Assembly (NCBI GenBank): GCA_004194705.1
Contig: SADC01000372.1
Span: 1 to 64,000 of the forward strand
Length of the DNA: 64,000 bases
From: Ditylenchus dipsaci
Lineage: Eukaryota; Nematoda; Chromadorea; Rhabditida; Anguinidae
Direction: 5' to 3'
The position numbers and the translations under genes were made by a program. Under the pieces are notes generated by a model that saw only the letters and a list, made by a program, of their open reading frames with translations, ran no database searches and was not told the DNA's origin. The number at the start of each line of letters is the position of its first letter. The stretch's first letter is position 1. Below are positions 57,359 through 64,000 of this stretch, in pieces.

Positions 57359-57426
57359 TAGGTTAAAAAACGAAGAAATATAGGACTTAGAGAAGTTAGT
57401 TACCTTCTTCGAAGCTATAGCAGACG

Positions 57427-57830
57427 ATGAACACTACGGAAGACCCCAATCACAACGACGAAGAGGATTCTGGAGAGCCTTCGGGAGCCTTCAAGCCCAA
57501 GGACAACGATGACCTCTTTCAAATGGTGAAGTACGACCAAGATGGGAATGCGGAGAAGGCTGAAGTTACAAAATTTTTGGCATGCAAGCAATGCAGGATG
57601 CTTCTGGCTCACACTCACGGCGGTCATAGTTTGTAAGTTCGCATTTTTCATATTGAATAATTAATGTTAAATATATTTAGTAGGCACCGATCTACCCATA
57701 TCAAGCAGCCTGAGGCGACGAACCTAAAGAACTTGCTCTCTTTCTATGCTCCCAACCGGCCCACTTCGGCAGAAATCCAGAAAATGAATGAAATTTATAT
57801 GACTTGTCCCCCATGTCCCCCACATAGATA
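57427..57830 (+). pseudogene. hAT transposase BED-finger fragment
   Basis: Exon 57427-57632 encodes an acidic start, then TKFLACKQCRMLLAHTHGGH. After a 48-bp intron exon 2 (from 57681) reads FRHRSTHIKQPEATNLKNLL then SFYAPNRPTSAEIQKMNEIY. The C-x2-C ... H-x-H ligands, with F-Y or F-F some 15 residues later, are typical of the BED finger of hAT transposases. It ends in a GC-rich repeat after 57825. Confidence 0.6.
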
Positions 57831-57960
57831 AAGAGCCGGGCTTTGTGGGCCAGCCCGGCCCTCCCCGGGCTTCACTTTTGAAATTTCCCGCGGGCCGGGC
57901 CGGGCTCAAGAAAATATTCGGCGGACCGGGCCCTGAAATTTCCGGCCCGTGCACATGTCT
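57826..57960. repeat. GC-rich GCCCGG repeat element
   Basis: Dense 'gggccggg' and 'cccggccc' motifs in both orientations, in sharp contrast to the AT-rich surroundings. A related stretch is at 58795-58890. Confidence 0.7.
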
Positions 57961-57969
57961 GGTGGCGGG

Positions 57970-58404
57970 TTAGTAATGGTTTGGCTTGGTTTCAGTGTTT
58001 TGGTGTTACAACAGTCGATTTCGTTCTGCCAAAAACGGATAGCATCGGATATCATGTGATATTAGAAAATCATCTATTGCCTTATCTACGTCGTTTTCCG
58101 AGTGTTCAGTTCAAGTTTCAGGTGATATCTAGTAAAATTCTTGTTATGATTGTAAGATTTTAGCAAGATAATGCCGGAATACCATGTCAGTAGGACGAAC
58201 AGAAAAGGTTGCAAAGGGTTTCTAGATTGGCTGGAAGAGAAGCAAATCGATGTTCTAAAGAAGTGGACAGCTCGGTCGTGCGATTGGAATCCAATAAAGA
58301 ACCTTTGGGGTATCTTGGTCATTAAAATTTATGCTGATTGTCGTCAATTTTCGAACGTGGATCAACTGAAGAAGGAAATTCTCGAAGCCGTGCCAAAAAA
58401 GTGA
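57970..58404 (+). pseudogene. Tc1-like transposase remnant with an intron
   Basis: Reads MAWFQCFGVTTVDFVLPKTD up to SVQFKF, then 'cag' and a 48-bp GT...ttttag intron that splices exactly to make FQQDNA. One surplus G follows, then YHVSRTNRKGCKGFLDWLEE and WNPIKNLWGILVIKIYA to the end of the catalytic domain. QQDNA (second Asp) and NPIKNLWG (second-last motif before the final acidic residue region) are Tc1 hallmarks. The N-terminus and TIRs are missing. Confidence 0.75.
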
Positions 58405-58794
58405 GGCTAAAATTATGAAACAATGGTATTTTAAAAATTACGCTCTATTTTTTTTTTCAAGAAATCATTTGTGCTAATTTGAAATTTTCTTAGGTTTTCG
58501 GCCACGCTTTTTCCCGTATTCATAATGGATTTTTTAAAATTCCACCATTGTATAGCTCAAACCTTCAAAAAAGGGGGTGAGGCTAAAATTATGAAACGCA
58601 CTGTACATGAGAAGTCGTCATTAATGACCGAGAGTTGCGGCGGTATACAAAAAAATACTCTTTAGATTGCACATTTCCCAACTAATGAAGTGCTTCTTTT
58701 CAAATTTTCTTTACGAAAAGATCTTATATTTTTCAGAAAAACCCTGTAATTTTTTTAATCTTTTTTTCCAATTTGGGCATTATAGGCTACAGTA

Positions 58795-58890
58795 GATATA
58801 CCGGGCCAACCGGGCAAGGCCGAGGGCCGAGACATTTTAGGCCCTGCCCGGCCCGGAGACGAAGCGACCCGGCCCGTGGCCAGCCCTGAT
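58795..58890. repeat. Second GC-rich GCCCGG repeat
   Basis: 'ccgggccaaccgggcaaggc' through 'acccggcccgtggccagccc', in the opposite sense to 57826-57960. Together they bracket the Tc1 remnant. Confidence 0.65.
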
Positions 58891-59329
58891 CCAGACACGA
58901 CCCACTTTGAAGTCAATATTTAAAGTCACTGCCATTTTTTGACCAAATTTTTGAAATATTTTACTAATTCTGATAATGATTTCACTTAAGCATGTTTTGA
59001 GTGCTGAAACATCGAAAAAATGAGTAAAAATTAATTTTTGAGCCATATCTTATGGTGTACTTTAGCCTAGATTTCGGCTAGATAATTGATTCACAAAACT
59101 CTTGTCACAAGAGTCTTGTGACAAGAGCAGTGTTTTGAAAACTAAAACTTTTAGTCAAAAAAATTTTAGTTCAGCTTTACGTACTTTTTCTCGGTTTTTT
59201 TTGGCTAGGAAATCGGGCCTGTCTTAAATTTTTATTTGAATTTGAAAATTTGACTGAAAATTGGCTCTCTCATGCCATTTTTTTTTCAGTTTTCTAATGT
59301 AGAATTTTATGAAAAGCAACAATATCGTA

Positions 59330-59513
59330 CAGTCGAACCTCTTTATAGTGACACCCCGATATAGTGACACCCTTGATATAGTGACACCTCAAGGTCAGTC
59401 AGTTTGTTTTGGCTAAAGGAAAATGACTAGGGTGACACCCGATATAGTGACACCTGGATATAGTGACACCTAGGGGTCGGTCCCCAGGGTGTCACTATAA
59501 AGAGGTTCGACTG
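59330..59513. mobile_element. pogo/Tigger-like MITE with GTGACACC repeats
   Basis: TIR CAGTCGAACCTCTTTATAGT and exact complement, TA both sides, with several 'gatatagtgacacc' units between. 184 bp. Confidence 0.85.
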
Positions 59514-59589
59514 TACCATAATTTAAGATAAGAGCGTAAAAATTGTCCAACAATTTGAAAATAAAAAAATTTGGAGAACCCTGGTATTT

Positions 59590-59715
59590 TTACCAAGGCC
59601 TTGATACTGGAGCTGGGCAAAAGTAGCCTCTATGTGCGCTTTTCGATTGAGAGTCTTGCTCGTAATTTATGTCTAAGGTATGTGGTTGTACGCATCTCAA
59701 ATCCAAGCCCCTCAA
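59590..59715. repeat. Family A fragment
   Basis: 'ctggagctgggcaaaagtag' and 'gagtcttgctcgtaatttat' match the family A core. Confidence 0.6.
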
Positions 59716-59887
59716 GCCGTTCATTTAAATCTACTGCACGCGCATTCAACCGGAGCTTATTCGGATACAGAGGAACGGGATGTTCCGGAAAGTTGGTAAA
59801 AGTAAAAATGGGTTTCGGTTTATGGCTTGGTGTGACCACCATATTCAATTTACCAATGGATCTAAAAGGGGAGTGCAAACTTTTTGA

Positions 59888-62673
<2,786 letters not shown>

Positions 62674-62701
62674 ACATGCATGATTAAATGCCATTGCTGT
62701 T

Positions 62702-62707
62702 AATAAA
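62702..62707 (+). terminator. Poly(A) signal of the protease gene
   Basis: AATAAA 29 bp after the TAA of the protease gene. Confidence 0.6.
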
Positions 62708-62869
62708 AAATTCGACTGGACCAATTAGACATATTATACCAATTAGACATAATAAAGACATATTGTGCTGTAGACACAAAATTAGGGGGTGGGGAGGGGG
62801 TTTGTGGCGCTTTTATATGATGAAATTCTGTCTTCAGCTCTAATCTTCAGTTTTTCTATACTCAAAACA

Positions 62870-63107
62870 CCGTATTCTCTATAATAGGCCGACACCCCCT
62901 AATTCAAAATCGTGTTTGTGGCATTGTGCTTTCGACCTATTTTTGAGAATTTCTCTCAAGCAAACCACCACTTGTTTTGTAGCCACTGAGATGCGCTACA
63001 AAATGTGAGGTAAGTTGCATAGAAAAAGTCGTAAAAAATGGGTCAAAACACAATGCCAAAAACACGATTTTGAATTAGGGGGTGTCGGCCTATTAGAGAG
63101 AATACGG
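62870..63107. mobile_element. CCGTAT-TIR MITE
   Basis: Ends 'ccgtattctctataataggc' and the complement of 'gcctattagagagaatacgg'. Here the flanking dinucleotide is CA on both sides rather than TA. Confidence 0.75.
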
Positions 63108-63445
63108 CATCTACGTTTTGAGCAGATGTTGTTAGGGTGACTAAATTACTATAAATATTGTAATTTAAATTTTTTCTTGGCGTAATAAGCAAGCGTATAT
63201 TTAAAAAACATTTAACAACTAGTAATTTTTTCTATTAACCAATTTTGGATATAAAAATCAGAAATTTTTGTTAGTGGGCTTCATTAATTTTTTTAAATCA
63301 TTGGCCTTACACCTATTTTGTCTAATTTTCTGACAATGGTCTTTTTTGCTTTAAAGTTACAACAAAAAAACGTACAACGTAGAAAAAATTGACAAAATTG
63401 ATAAAAAATATTGGGTTGAAACTAGACTTGTAGAATTGCTAAATA

Positions 63446-63823
63446 CAGGGTGGTCTTAAAATAACGTTACACTTGAAAACGTTTTTTATTCGATTTGAAT
63501 ACAACGATATTTTGCACTGTTTATTATTTTTAGCGTTTATAATGAAAGATCTGAGACCCGCAATTATTGCAGCTCATGAAGCAGGCCGTGGTGTGCGTGA
63601 AATAGCAAGGTTTCTCGATAGCACGCCAATGATGGTATCTCGTGCTATCAATCGATTTGGAGAGTTTAGTTAAGATCGTCAACAATTTTCCAAAGCGCTT
63701 AAAGGACTGTATTAATGCCAATGGTGGTCATTTTGAATAAATTTTATTGCACTTGTTTTTATCTTTTTTCTTTAATAAATTTCTTTGAAAAATTAAGTGT
63801 GACGTTATTTTAAGACCACCCTG
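63446..63823 (+). mobile_element. Internally deleted Tc1-like element
   Basis: TIRs CAGGGTGGTCTTAAAATAAC and near-exact complement (about 30 bp), TA on both sides, 378 bp. Inside, 63542-63673 encodes MKDLRPAIIAAHEAGRGVRE then IARFLDSTPMMVSRAINRFG. This is the first helix-turn-helix of a Tc1/mariner transposase, cut off by a stop. Confidence 0.85.
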
Positions 63824-63854
63824 TAGCCGACTATTTAGCCATTCAACAACCAGG

Positions 63855-63950
63855 ATTGGCAAGCGCCGGCTTAGGCGGCTAAATAAGCGCCGCCGCTTAT
63901 TCTTACGCGCCGGGAAAATAAGCGCCGGCGCTTGAAAAGGCGCTTAACGT
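63855..63950. repeat. GCGCCGGC-rich repeat
   Basis: Repeated 'aagcgccggcg' and 'gccgccgctt' motifs in both orientations, GC-rich against the local background. Confidence 0.6.
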
Positions 63951-64000
63951 CAATACAAACATCATTCACTGTCATATAATGTTTTGTTAATATACTTATC

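Larger units (their letters stand above)
55600..57410. repeat. Inverted gene fragment, right arm split by a transposon
   Basis: The left arm (about 55600-55930) and right arm (56130-56423 plus 57361-57405) are reverse complements. The right arm is interrupted exactly by the element at 56426-57358. Confidence 0.8.

Overview
The window looks like nuclear DNA from an invertebrate animal. The few real genes have GT-AG introns, some only about 50 bp long, with polypyrimidine-AG acceptors. They encode eukaryotic families: eIF4E, ribosomal protein S27, an S1 protease with a signal peptide, and a MYND-finger protein. I see no operons, ribosome binding sites or prokaryotic signatures. The phylum cannot be fixed by eye. 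The sequence is AT-rich and most of it is transposon-derived: palindromic MITEs, satellites inside terminal inverted repeats (TIRs), and elements nested in elements.

Layout. 1-6.3 kb is a composite of nested inverted repeats holding an OTU-like exon with its active-site Cys changed. 6.8-13.2 kb holds a possible small secreted peptide gene, a terminal exon of a membrane protein, a 15/30-bp minisatellite and several MITEs. 13.9-14.5 kb is a minus-strand eIF4E-like gene lacking recognisable 5' exons. 14.9-18.2 kb is a tandem duplication of unknown content. 20.3-37.8 kb is one long minus-strand gene, reconstructed from seven exons, coding for HEPN, TPR, SEL1 and MYND domains. Its last intron holds a plus-strand RPS27 gene inside a 1.9-kb element with 157-bp TIRs and TTAA flanks. 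Another intron holds a several-layer nest of elements, including a hAT insertion with an exact 8-bp target duplication.

38-50 kb is a transposon yard: a GATCGCC satellite element with TIRs, target duplication and a matching empty site; a complete palindromic MITE; a FLYWCH/MULE transposase; a 2.16-kb near-perfect palindrome; and the 3' end of a piggyBac element. 50-64 kb holds an unrecognised multi-exon gene, an inverted gene fragment with a 13-nt micro-exon, pogo-, hAT- and Tc1-like remnants, and a two-exon S1 protease whose intron carries a Tigger element.

One pattern runs through the host genes and transposases. Nearly every recognisable coding sequence breaks frame at a mononucleotide run and is restored by one base more or fewer there. 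This most likely means uncorrected homopolymer indels in the assembly, so frameshifts should not be read as pseudogenes without checking. The TIR families support each other: several elements have a paralogous empty site in the same window, which fixes their ends and target duplications by direct comparison.
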